From: Pseudomonas oryzae
GTDB lineage: Bacteria; Pseudomonadota; Gammaproteobacteria; Pseudomonadales; Pseudomonadaceae
Length of the DNA stretch: 64,000 bases
Direction of reading: 5' to 3'
Assembly: GCF_900104805.1 (NCBI RefSeq)
Contig: NZ_LT629751.1
Coordinates: 310,001 to 374,000, forward strand
Shown: positions 10,184-17,539 of the stretch, piece after piece
How the letters are laid out: the number at the start of each line of letters is the position of its first letter
Numbering within the stretch: position 1 is the stretch's first letter
The notes under the pieces: generated by a model
Databases searched by the model: none
The model's input: the letters and a program-made list of their open reading frames with translations, nothing else
Told to the model about the DNA's origin: nothing
Translations under genes and position numbers: made by a program

Positions 10184-10260
10184 GCAGCGGTAGTTCAGTC
10201 GGTTAGAATACCGGCCTGTCACGCCGGGGGTCGCGGGTTCGAGTCCCGTCCGCTGCGCCA
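10184..10260 (+). tRNA. tRNA-Asp, anticodon GTC (copy 1)
   Basis: This is a 77-base tRNA with acceptor arms GCAGCGG/CCGCTGC. The anticodon loop CTGTCAC gives GTC. The T loop is TTCGAGT and CCA is encoded. The sequence is identical to the second copy downstream. Confidence 0.96.
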
Positions 10261-10364
10261 TATTTTCCGGATCTGCCCTTGAGCAGATTCGAGATCGCGG
10301 AAGCCACACCGCTCTTCGATCAGACGTTTTACAAAGTTGTACCGGACGCAAGTCCAGCCGACAC

Positions 10365-10441
10365 GCAGCGGTAGTTCAGTCGGTTAGAATACCGGCCTGT
10401 CACGCCGGGGGTCGCGGGTTCGAGTCCCGTCCGCTGCGCCA
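10365..10441 (+). tRNA. tRNA-Asp, anticodon GTC (copy 2)
   Basis: Same 77-base sequence as copy 1, with anticodon GTC and encoded CCA. It is the last tRNA of the transcript, and the intrinsic terminator starts 6 bases later. Confidence 0.96.
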
Positions 10442-10446
10442 TACAG

Positions 10447-10480
10447 AAAGCCCCTCGAGAGCGATCTCGAGGGGCTTTTT
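10447..10480 (+). terminator. Strong intrinsic terminator of the tRNA operon
   Basis: A 14-bp stem (AAAGCCCCTCGAGA and its complement) with a GCGA tetraloop runs directly into a T tract. It closes the Val-Asp-Asp tRNA transcript. Confidence 0.9.
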
Positions 10481-10578
10481 ACTTTATGCAACATTCATTT
10501 TTTCGTCATGCGGGATCTTTAGGCTGATACTCGAAGTCAGAAGACATCGAGAACATCAGACAAGCAAGAGGATTCACC

Positions 10579-10665
10579 ATGGACGACTATCAGGAAGAGT
10601 TACTGGACCTGCGCGCTGCCGAGCGCGACCTGCCGGAGCCGGCGGACGACGCCACCGAGCTGTAA
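10579..10665 (+). CDS. 28-residue acidic small protein (hypothetical)
   Basis: This short frame runs from ATG 10579 to TAA 10665 and encodes a 28-residue acidic peptide starting MDDYQEELLDLRAAERD. AAGAGGA (10566-10572) lies 6 bases before the start. The gene stands alone between the tRNA terminator and another hairpin, as expected for a monocistronic small-protein gene. No function can be assigned. The peptide has an amphipathic acidic helix character and no membrane segment. It is supported by context and the ribosome binding site, not by a recognised domain. Confidence 0.55.
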   Translation: MDDYQEELLDLRAAERDLPEPADDATEL

Positions 10666-10699
10666 TGCCAATCCGCCAGCGGCGGATCCCGTTTTCCCG

Positions 10700-10735
10700 A
10701 ACAGCCCAATGTGCACAGCCATTGGGCTGTTTCAT
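10700..10735 (+). terminator. Intrinsic terminator after the small protein gene
   Basis: A 12-bp perfect stem (AACAGCCCAATG/CATTGGGCTGTT) with an 8-base loop is followed by a short T-rich stretch, 35 bases after the TAA of the 28-residue frame. Confidence 0.7.
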
Positions 10736-11027
10736 TTGTGTCTTCGCTACCCTGTGCAAGACGCCGCCATCGTTTCGGAGCGTCGATCGGCAGGCGTTCC
10801 CGGGCTTCCGTTGAGGGCTACCAGGTCACACTTCGACGGCTGCTGCCGGCTGGTGGCGGCGAGCCTGCCGGGAGCCTGCCAACCTCTTCACATTGCCTGG
10901 CAGGGGTTTTCTCCTAGACTCTGGCCTGGAAAAACTCGGCGACAGGCAGGGTGAGTGCGCCGGAAATTGGGACACCCGATTCCGCTTGCAGGAAGCGGGG
11001 GATTGGGTGCCTGTGCGAGGGACGAGA
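10736..11027. other. Intergenic region without a recognised gene
   Basis: Together with the hairpin before it, this is about 360 bases between the small protein and the coiled-coil gene. I see no RNA gene or repeat in it. A start for the downstream gene as early as 10893 is open in frame, but that stretch lacks a ribosome binding site and coding character. It presumably carries the downstream promoter, which I could not pin down. Confidence 0.4.
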
Positions 11028-12407
11028 ATGAGCCTGCAGAAAAAACCACAGATGGTAGAAGCCGTGATGTTCTTCAACGAGCGCGGCATCTGCAAGGAAA
11101 TGCTCTATCCAGAGTTCGAAGCGCTGCTGGATGGAGTGGTCGACCTGCCGGAGTTCGCCGATCAGCAGATGCGTGCGGCCTTCGTGGTGATCAATCCGCG
11201 TCTGCTGGTCAAGGCGGCCGTGTTCTTCTATCTCGACTTCGGCGACAAGGGCGAGGCCGATCGCGGCTGGAACATCCCCTTGCGCCACCTGTCCGAGCGC
11301 AGTGGCAGTGGCCCGGATCTGGGCGCCGGTCCGGTGCGGCTGGCCTGTCGCAGCCAGTGCCCGGTGTCCTGGCACCAGATGCATCTGTGGGACCCCAACC
11401 TGTCGCCGGCGCAGAACGATCTGCTGCTGATTCGCGATGCCGTCAAGCGCAACAATCTCGGGGTGCTGGTCGAGGAGGATGCGCCGCAGGTGCCGGACTT
11501 CGGCAAGCTGAAGGTGGCATCCGAGCACAAGTGGTACATGCAGCCTGACGACCTCGAGCTGATCCGTTCAGAGGAGGCGCGCAAGGTCGAGCAGAACGAG
11601 CAGGAGGAGCGTGCCAAGGCTGCCCAACTGCTCAAGCAGCAGCGTCTGCGCATCACCAGCCTGACCCAGCAGCACGAGGAGGAACTGGCTCGCCTGCGTC
11701 TGCAGGGTGAGCAGCGCGAGCAGGAGCTTCAGCAGCGTCTGCAACAGCTGGAGCAGGCGCTGGCCACGCAGACCCAGCGCAACGATTCGCTCAAGGCGCG
11801 ACTGACCGCGCAGGCCGAAAGTTTCCAGACGGCGCGCGAGGAGTTGAACCTGCAGCTGCAGGCCGCGCACGACGGGCGCAGCGAACTCGAGGGCCTGCGC
11901 GTCCAGTTCGAGCAGGAGGCCAGGGCGCGCATCAACGCGGCCGTGCTCGAGTATCAGGAGCGCCTGAGCCGGCAGGATGCCCAACTGGCGAGTCAGGCCC
12001 AGCAGGAGGCGCAACTGCGCGCCGAGTTGGGGCGTCTGGCCGAGGAGCGCGATCGCTTGGCCTGCGAGGGCGGTGGGCAGATCCTCGAGCAACTGGCTGA
12101 GCAGGGCGTGGTGTTCGTCGCCTATCATCCGGGAGCCGGCCACCTGACCATTCCCCTGCAGGACATCGCCGCCTATCGGCAGAGCCCCATGGCCTATGTC
12201 GCCGCCAAGTGCTTCGTCACCGAGGCGCAGTACCGTCAGTGGCTGGAGCACTACCAGCAGCCGAGTTGTGTCGCCACGCTGTCCAGCGGCAATCGCTGCG
12301 GCATGCCGATCGACCGGGTCGAGTCACCCAGCCGCTTCATCCTCGGCGAGTCGGACTGCTGCAGCCGTCACCGCGCCAGTGTCCGCCAGCGCACCAGCGG
12401 TGCCTGA
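11028..12407 (+). CDS. Coiled-coil protein with Cys-rich C-terminus (unknown function)
   Basis: A 459-residue protein with three parts. Residues 1-175 are a globular region (MFFNERGICKEMLYPEFEA onward). Residues 180-344 are a long Gln/Glu/Leu-rich coiled coil. The C-terminal domain ends with cysteines and a histidine that could bind metal (C414, C424, C444, C445, H448). I chose ATG 11028, which has GAGGGA 5 bases upstream. ATG 11052 is an alternative. I do not recognise a named family. Coiled-coil scaffolds with a metal-binding tail occur in chromosome or cell-pole organisers, but that is only a guess. The stop overlaps the next gene by 8 bases. Confidence 0.8.
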   Translation: MSLQKKPQMVEAVMFFNERGICKEMLYPEFEALLDGVVDLPEFADQQMRAAFVVINPRLLVKAAVFFYLDFGDKGEADRGWNIPLRHLSERSGSGPDLGAGPVRLACRSQCPVSWHQMHLWDPNLSPAQNDLLLIRDAVKRNNLGVLVEEDAPQVPDFGKLKVASEHKWYMQPDDLELIRSEEARKVEQNEQEERAKAAQLLKQQRLRITSLTQQHEEELARLRLQGEQREQELQQRLQQLEQALATQTQRNDSLKARLTAQAESFQTAREELNLQLQAAHDGRSELEGLRVQFEQEARARINAAVLEYQERLSRQDAQLASQAQQEAQLRAELGRLAEERDRLACEGGGQILEQLAEQGVVFVAYHPGAGHLTIPLQDIAAYRQSPMAYVAAKCFVTEAQYRQWLEHYQQPSCVATLSSGNRCGMPIDRVESPSRFILGESDCCSRHRASVRQRTSGA

Positions 12408-13347
12408 CGCGCCGGCCTGGCTGCCGTCCGCAGCGCTGCAGTCGGTTTCCTGCCGCTGGCTGCAACGGGCCGGTGTCGAGCTGGCACTGCTGCGCCTCGA
12501 TCGGATCGATCCGCTGATCAGCGGCAACAAGTGGTACAAGCTCGCCCCCCATATCGCCGAGGCAAGGCGCCTTGAGGCGCCCGGGCTGATCAGCCTGGGC
12601 GGTGCCCACTCCAATCATCTGCATGCGCTGGCCGCTGCTGGCGCACGTTTCGGTTTCGCCACCGCCGGGCTGCTGCGTGGCCACGAAGTGGATACGCCGA
12701 CCGTCCGTGACCTGCGCGCCTTCGGCATGCATCTGCACTGGCTGGGCTATGGCGGTTACCGCGAGCGGCACCGGGCGGATTTCTGGATGCCCTGGCGCGA
12801 GCGTTACCCGGGCTGGCTGCCGGTGGCCGAGGGTGGCCTCGGCCAGGCGGCGGTGCATTCCTGCGCCAGCCTGGTGGGGATGATCGAGCGCGGGCTGGCC
12901 GGACTGGGCTGGCCCGATTACCACCAGCTGTGGGCCGCCGTTGGCAGCGGTACCACCCTGGCCGGTCTGGTGCTCGGCGAGGCCGGTCGCCATCCGGTGG
13001 TCGGCGCCCTGGCGGTGCCGGCGGATCATGGCGTGGCGGCGCAGCTGGCGCGCCTGCTCACCGACTGCGGGCTGGCGGCGGATACCGGCTACCGCCTGCT
13101 GGATGCCAGCCGCGGCGGCTTCGCCCGTCTGGATGGCGAGCTGGCGCGTCTGCTCCTCGACTTCGAGGACGAGACCGGCGTACCGCTCGAGCCGTTGTAC
13201 ACCGGCAAGCTGCTGCTGGCATTGCGCGAGACGCTGGAGCGGGGCGAGATCGCCCCAGGCAGCCGCATCGTCGCCGTGCACAGCGGCGGCCTGCAGGGGC
13301 GGCGGGCGCTGCAGGCGCGGCTGCTGCAGCTGTATCGCGCGGGCTGA
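12400..13347 (+). CDS. PLP-dependent deaminase/D-cysteine desulfhydrase family protein
   Basis: This fold-type II PLP enzyme is related to ACC deaminase and D-cysteine desulfhydrase. From GTG 12400 it has 315 residues. SGNKWYKL (41-48) supplies the PLP-binding Lys44, followed by GGAHSNH (substrate and cofactor contacts). A GSGTTLAG glycine-rich phosphate loop lies in the second half. The true substrate is not known for this subgroup. GTG 12400 overlaps the previous stop (GTGCCTGA). A GTG at 12379 is also in frame and would add seven residues. Overlap with the coiled-coil gene implies cotranscription. Confidence 0.82.
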   Translation: MPDAPAWLPSAALQSVSCRWLQRAGVELALLRLDRIDPLISGNKWYKLAPHIAEARRLEAPGLISLGGAHSNHLHALAAAGARFGFATAGLLRGHEVDTPTVRDLRAFGMHLHWLGYGGYRERHRADFWMPWRERYPGWLPVAEGGLGQAAVHSCASLVGMIERGLAGLGWPDYHQLWAAVGSGTTLAGLVLGEAGRHPVVGALAVPADHGVAAQLARLLTDCGLAADTGYRLLDASRGGFARLDGELARLLLDFEDETGVPLEPLYTGKLLLALRETLERGEIAPGSRIVAVHSGGLQGRRALQARLLQLYRAG

Positions 13348-13349
13348 AC

Positions 13350-14300
13350 TCAGCGCCCCAGCAGCGTCTGCGGCCAGTGGTCGTCGACCAGGAACACCCG
13401 GGCCACCTCCTGCCAGTCGTCGCGCCCGTAGGCAGCCAACTGCACCAGCATGCGCGGAGCGGCATCAGCGGGCAGTTCGTCGAGCCAGCTGGCGAAGCTG
13501 GCACTGCTCCAGCAGTCGCCGGCCGGGCAGCTCGCCGGCGCCAGCCAGCTCATGCGTTGCAGCGGTTGCCAGCATCCGGGATGGCTGGCCTGCCAGGCGG
13601 GCCAGTCGCTGCGCCGCAGCCACAGGCCTCGCAGGTGATCGTCGTCGGTTCCGACGGGGGCGGTGCAGCCCTCCGGCCACGGATAGAACAGGTAGCCGCC
13701 CAGCCACAGGCTGGCGCTGGCGCTGCGCGTGCTCAGCCGCCGCAGCGGCTCGCGGGCCGCGGGCAGGCGGGTCAGGCGCAGCTGGTGCTGCAGCAGACGC
13801 TCCAGCTTGAGGTCGAGGCGGTCGAGGCGTCCCGGGCCGAGCCAGTTGGCCGCCTGCAGGCCGTCGTTCTGGCTGGGACCGAGGTAGAACTTCACCGCCA
13901 GCTCGATGTGCTGCAGTCCCTCGTCGTCCTCCACCAGCAGGTCCAGCTCGCCGAGGGTGTGGCCATGCTCGCGGATCGTCAGGTTGGCGGCCAGCAGGCG
14001 GACGTCCGGCGCCGCATTCAGGGCGAACTGCCAGAGCTGTTCGTAGTAGCGGCCCAGGCGGTTGCCGCGGAGCGCCGACAGCTGCTCGAGCAGCGTCTGT
14101 GGCCCGCGGTCCAGCTCGTGCAGCCAGCGTTCCAGGCGCTTCGGGCTGGCCGCCCAGGCACTGGCGCGCAGCGGATGGCGTGGCCGCTCGCCGTCCACGT
14201 GCGCCAGCAGCGGCGGGCTGAGCAGGGTCCAGGCCAGGTCGCGCACCGCGGGGTGGCGCAGGCGACGGGGCAGGTCGACAAGATCGGCGAACGGGCTCAT
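13350..14300 (-). CDS. DUF1853 family protein, nuclease-like fold candidate
   Basis: A 316-residue protein matching the DUF1853 family, for which I know no demonstrated function. The central segment GELDLLVEDDEG followed by HIELAVKFYL (residues 117-140) resembles the PD-(D/E)xK nuclease core. Asp120 and Lys137 are in the expected places, but Ala135 sits where the canonical acidic residue would be, and Glu133 is two positions earlier. Activity is therefore uncertain. The frame is open upstream; ATG 14300 gives the usual MSPFADL start. It is convergent with the PLP gene (2-base gap) and divergent from nadK. Confidence 0.75.
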   Translation of the reverse strand: MSPFADLVDLPRRLRHPAVRDLAWTLLSPPLLAHVDGERPRHPLRASAWAASPKRLERWLHELDRGPQTLLEQLSALRGNRLGRYYEQLWQFALNAAPDVRLLAANLTIREHGHTLGELDLLVEDDEGLQHIELAVKFYLGPSQNDGLQAANWLGPGRLDRLDLKLERLLQHQLRLTRLPAAREPLRRLSTRSASASLWLGGYLFYPWPEGCTAPVGTDDDHLRGLWLRRSDWPAWQASHPGCWQPLQRMSWLAPASCPAGDCWSSASFASWLDELPADAAPRMLVQLAAYGRDDWQEVARVFLVDDHWPQTLLGR

Positions 14301-14361
14301 GCCAGCGAGCATAGCCGCTGCCGGGCGCGAGTGTCGCGGTTTGCCGCTGGCGCGGCGCATC

Positions 14362-14375
14362 CCCCATAATCGGGG
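14362..14375 (+). promoter_or_regulatory. Candidate nadK -10 region inside a GC palindrome
   Basis: CATAAT (14365-14370) is flanked by CCCC and GGGG, 36 bases before the nadK ATG. No convincing -35 is visible. The arrangement resembles the ccmA promoter region. Confidence 0.35.
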
Positions 14376-14405
14376 TCTTCCGCAGTCGCAGCCGGCAGGA
14401 TCTCC

Positions 14406-15296
14406 ATGGAGCAATTCCGCAACATCGGCATCATCGGGCGCATGGGCAGCTCGCATGTGCTGGATACCATTCGTCGCCTGAAACGCTACCTGACCGAGCG
14501 TCACCTGCACGTGATCCTCGAGGAGACCATCGCCGAGATGCTGCCCGGCCACGGCATGCAGACCTGCTCGCGCAAGCTGATGGGCGAGATCTGCGACCTG
14601 GTCATCGTGGTCGGCGGTGACGGCAGCCTGCTCGGCGCGGCGCGCGCCATGGCCCGTCACGGCACCCCGGTGCTGGGCATCAACCGCGGCAGCCTGGGCT
14701 TTCTCACCGACATCCGCCCCGACGAGCTGGAGGTCAAGGTCGGCGAGGTGCTGGCCGGCCGCTACCTGATGGAGAGCCGCTTCCTGCTCGAGGCGCTGGT
14801 GCGCCGCGGCGAGGAGGCGATCGGCCAGAGCGACGCGCTCAACGACGTGGTGCTACACCCCGGCAAGTCGACGCGGATGATCGAGTTCGAGCTGTTCATC
14901 GACGGCCAGTTCGTCTGCAGCCAGAAGGCCGACGGCCTGATCGTTTCCACTCCCACCGGCTCCACCGCCTACGCACTGTCGGCCGGCGGCCCGATCATGC
15001 ATCCCAAGCTGGACGCCATCGTCATCGTGCCGATGTACCCGCACACCCTGTCCAGCCGGCCGATCGTGGTCGACGGCAACAGCGAGCTGAAGGTCGTGGT
15101 GGCCAGCGACATGCAGATCTACCCGCTGGTCTCCTGCGACGGCCAGAACCACTTCACCTGCGCCCCCGGCGATACCCTGACCATCCGCAAGAAGGCGCAG
15201 AAGCTGCAGCTGATCCACCCGCTGGGACACAACTACTACGAGGTCTGCCGGACCAAGCTGGGCTGGGGCAGTCGCCTCGGCGGGGGGCACGACTAG
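14406..15296 (+). CDS. nadK: NAD kinase
   Basis: NadK phosphorylates NAD to NADP with ATP. The 296-residue product has the signature GGDGS (residues 70-74, catalytic Asp72), the NRGSLGFLTD loop, and the TPTGSTAYALSAGGPI NAD-binding motif. Length matches pseudomonad NadK. It heads a tight + strand block (phosphoesterase, rhomboid, DUF1315, DUF2797, pepN) in the order known from P. aeruginosa. Its stop shares one base with the next start (TAGTG). Confidence 0.97.
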   Translation: MEQFRNIGIIGRMGSSHVLDTIRRLKRYLTERHLHVILEETIAEMLPGHGMQTCSRKLMGEICDLVIVVGGDGSLLGAARAMARHGTPVLGINRGSLGFLTDIRPDELEVKVGEVLAGRYLMESRFLLEALVRRGEEAIGQSDALNDVVLHPGKSTRMIEFELFIDGQFVCSQKADGLIVSTPTGSTAYALSAGGPIMHPKLDAIVIVPMYPHTLSSRPIVVDGNSELKVVVASDMQIYPLVSCDGQNHFTCAPGDTLTIRKKAQKLQLIHPLGHNYYEVCRTKLGWGSRLGGGHD

Positions 15297-16270
15297 TGCT
15301 GCTCGATCCGGCACGCGGCTACGACCTGATCGGCGACGTGCACGGCTGCGCGCGGGCCCTCGAACGCTTATTGTCCGGCCTCGGCTACAGCCGCCGGGAC
15401 GGCGTCTGGCGCCACCGCGAGCGCATGGCGCTGTTCCTCGGCGACATCGTCGACCGCGGCCCGCACATCCGCGAGGCGCTGCACCTGGTGCACGACATGG
15501 TCGAGGCCGGCGAGGCGCTGTGCCTGATGGGCAACCACGAGTGGTACGCCCTGGGCTGGACCACCCCGGCGCTGCCCGGCAGCGGCCAGGAGTTCGCCCG
15601 CGAGCACAACCCGCGCCACGAGCGGCTGATCCGCGAGACCCTCGACCAGTTCGAGGGCCATCCGGGCGACTGGCACGACTTCCTCGCCTGGTTCTACCGC
15701 CTGCCGATGTTCGTCGACGCCGGGCGCTTCCGCATGGTGCACGCTTGCTGGGACGCCGGCCTGATCGCCCGTCTGCGCCGCGACTACCCCGACGGGCGCA
15801 TCGACCGCACCTTCGTCCAGCAGGCCGGCCAGGCCGACAGCTTCGCCGCGCACTGCTGCCAGCGCCTGCTGCGCGGCATCGACATGCCGTTGCCGGCGGG
15901 ACTGACGCTGACCAGCCACGACGGCTTCGTGCGCAACGTGTTCCGCACCAAGTTCTGGGCAGAGGCGCCGCAGACCTACGGTGACCTGGTGTTCCAGCCC
16001 GACGCGTTGCCCGACGAGGTGGCCAACCTGCCGCTGAGCAACCGGCAGAAGGCCGAACTGCTGCACTACGGCGCCGACGAGCCGATGCTGTTCGTCGGCC
16101 ACTACTGGTGCCGCGGCACGCCGGCGCCGCTGCGCCCCAACCTGGCCTGTCTCGACTACAGCGCGGTGCGTCGCGGCAAACTGGTGGCCTACCGTCTGGA
16201 TCAGGAAACCCGCCTCGATCCGGCCAAGTTCTGCTGGGTCGAGGTCAAGCGCATGGAGGCCGACTCGTGA
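15296..16270 (+). CDS. Calcineurin-type metallophosphoesterase
   Basis: This protein resembles bacterial PrpE/ApaH-like phosphatases. The metal-binding signature is complete: GDVHG (13-17), GDIVDRG (49-55), GNHE (79-82), and later histidines including GHYW near the C-terminus. It has 324 residues. A diadenosine tetraphosphatase or protein phosphatase role is possible but not determined. Translation starts at GTG 15296, overlapping the nadK stop by one base. Its own stop overlaps the rhomboid start (GTGA). Confidence 0.87.
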   Translation: MLLDPARGYDLIGDVHGCARALERLLSGLGYSRRDGVWRHRERMALFLGDIVDRGPHIREALHLVHDMVEAGEALCLMGNHEWYALGWTTPALPGSGQEFAREHNPRHERLIRETLDQFEGHPGDWHDFLAWFYRLPMFVDAGRFRMVHACWDAGLIARLRRDYPDGRIDRTFVQQAGQADSFAAHCCQRLLRGIDMPLPAGLTLTSHDGFVRNVFRTKFWAEAPQTYGDLVFQPDALPDEVANLPLSNRQKAELLHYGADEPMLFVGHYWCRGTPAPLRPNLACLDYSAVRRGKLVAYRLDQETRLDPAKFCWVEVKRMEADS

Positions 16271-17136
16271 GCCCGATCGCCGCCTTGCGCCTGCCGCTCG
16301 ACGAGGATCTCGGCGCTTTCGTCGGTCTGTTGCAGCGCCTCGGTGTGCCGCACCGGGTCAGCGAGGAGTCCGGCGAGCTGGTGCTCTGGGTGCCGGACGA
16401 GAGGCTGGCCGAGCAGGTCCGTCAGCTCTACGGCCAGTATCCGGGCGGCATCACCGCCAGCGAGTTGCCGCCGTCGCCGGCCCAGGCGGCCGGCCGCACC
16501 GGCGAGGTGCTGGCGCGCCTGCGCAGCCTGCCGGTCACCGTGCTGGTGTTGCTGGCGACCTTCGCCGTGGCGCTGGCCAGCTGGTTCGGCGACAACCTGC
16601 AACTGGTCAGTTGGCTGACCTTCACCGATTTCCGCATCGAGGGCGACTACGCCTGGTTCCTGCCGCTGGGCGACAGCCTGGCCGCCGGTCAGTGGTGGCG
16701 GCTGATCACTCCGGTGCTGGTGCACTTCGGCGTGCTGCACCTGGCGATGAACAGCCTGTGGTTCTGGGAACTGGGGCGGCGCATCGAATGGCGCCAGGGC
16801 AGCCTGATGCTGCTGGCGCTGACCCTGCTGTTCGGCCTGGTGTCCAATTTCGCCCAGTACCTGTTCGGCGGGCCGGCGATCTTCGGCGGCCTGTCCGGCG
16901 TGCTCTACGGCCTGCTCGGCCACTGCTGGCTGTTCCAGCGCCTGGCGCCCAACCCCTGGTACCGTCTGCCGTCGGGGGTGATCGGCATGATGCTGGTCTG
17001 GCTGCTGGTCTGCCTGAGCGGCCTGGTCGACGCGCTCGGCCTCGGCCAGATCGCCAATGCCGCCCACGTCGGCGGGCTGCTGGCCGGCTGCGTCACCGGC
17101 GTGCTGGGCGGGCTGCTGGCGCGCCGGCGAGGCTGA
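16267..17136 (+). CDS. glpG: Rhomboid family intramembrane serine protease (GlpG-like)
   Basis: Rhomboids cut transmembrane helices within the membrane. From GTG 16267 the product has 289 residues. It has an N-terminal soluble domain (1-75) of the GlpG type and six hydrophobic segments. The HFGVLHLAMN motif supplies His158 and Asn162 of the oxyanion site. The catalytic dyad is Ser210 (GGLSG) and His267 (NAAHVGG). All key residues of an active protease are present. An earlier in-frame start would run into the phosphoesterase and is rejected. Confidence 0.9.
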   Translation: MSPIAALRLPLDEDLGAFVGLLQRLGVPHRVSEESGELVLWVPDERLAEQVRQLYGQYPGGITASELPPSPAQAAGRTGEVLARLRSLPVTVLVLLATFAVALASWFGDNLQLVSWLTFTDFRIEGDYAWFLPLGDSLAAGQWWRLITPVLVHFGVLHLAMNSLWFWELGRRIEWRQGSLMLLALTLLFGLVSNFAQYLFGGPAIFGGLSGVLYGLLGHCWLFQRLAPNPWYRLPSGVIGMMLVWLLVCLSGLVDALGLGQIANAAHVGGLLAGCVTGVLGGLLARRRG

Positions 17137-17147
17137 ATGAAATATCC

Positions 17148-17227
17148 GTAGGGTGGACAACGGCGCAGCCTTGTCCGCCGGGGCGCGCCAAACGGTGGCA
17201 AAGACCTGCGGTCGTTTTCCACCCTAC
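17148..17227. repeat. Intergenic inverted-repeat element
   Basis: GTAGGGTGGA (17148-17157) and its exact complement TCCACCCTAC (17218-17227) bound an 80-base element. Nested arms GGACAA/TTGTCC (17155-17160 and 17171-17176) lie inside. Such elements are common between pseudomonad genes. It lies between the rhomboid and DUF1315 genes. Confidence 0.6.
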
Positions 17228-17275
17228 TGCTATCCGGCCCCGCTAGAATCACTTCTTTTTCCCTGGAGGCTACCC

Positions 17276-17539
17276 ATGACGTCCTTCGCCGAAATGATCG
17301 AGAACATCACCCCCGAGATCTACCAGAGCCTCAAGCTCGCCGTGGAGATCGGCAAGTGGCCGGACGGCCGCAAGCTGACCCAGGAGCAGAAGGAGCTCAG
17401 CCTGCAGGCGATGATCGCCTGGGAGATCAAGAACCTGCCCGAGGAAGAGCGCACCGGCTACATGGGCCCGCAGGAGTGCAAGTCGAAGTCCTTCGAAGTG
17501 CCGAACATCCTGTTCAAGAGCTCGGACACCCTGCACTGA
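17276..17539 (+). CDS. DUF1315 (YeaC-like) family protein
   Basis: A small 87-residue acidic/basic protein of the DUF1315 family. Recognisable motifs are KWPDGRKLTQEQKELSLQA and YEIKNLPEEERTGYM-like sequence (WEIKNLPEEERTGYM). Its function is not known. GGAGG before ATG 17276 is a good ribosome binding site, and a TAGAAT hexamer (17244-17249) may be its -10. The stop overlaps the next ATG by one base (TGATG). Confidence 0.88.
   Translation: MTSFAEMIENITPEIYQSLKLAVEIGKWPDGRKLTQEQKELSLQAMIAWEIKNLPEEERTGYMGPQECKSKSFEVPNILFKSSDTLH

Larger units (their letters stand above)
10163..10441 (+). repeat. Tandem duplication of a leader plus tRNA-Asp unit
   Basis: Each tRNA-Asp gene is preceded by a near-identical 20-base leader containing GGACGCAAGTCC (10163-10183 and 10344-10364, with two or three differences). 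The repeat unit is therefore leader plus tRNA, and the spacer between units is unrelated. This points to a tandem duplication followed by spacer drift. Confidence 0.8.

Noticed and set aside
10709-10954. Short frames between the small protein gene and the coiled-coil gene
   Set aside because: They start inside the terminator hairpin, lack ribosome sites and look non-coding.
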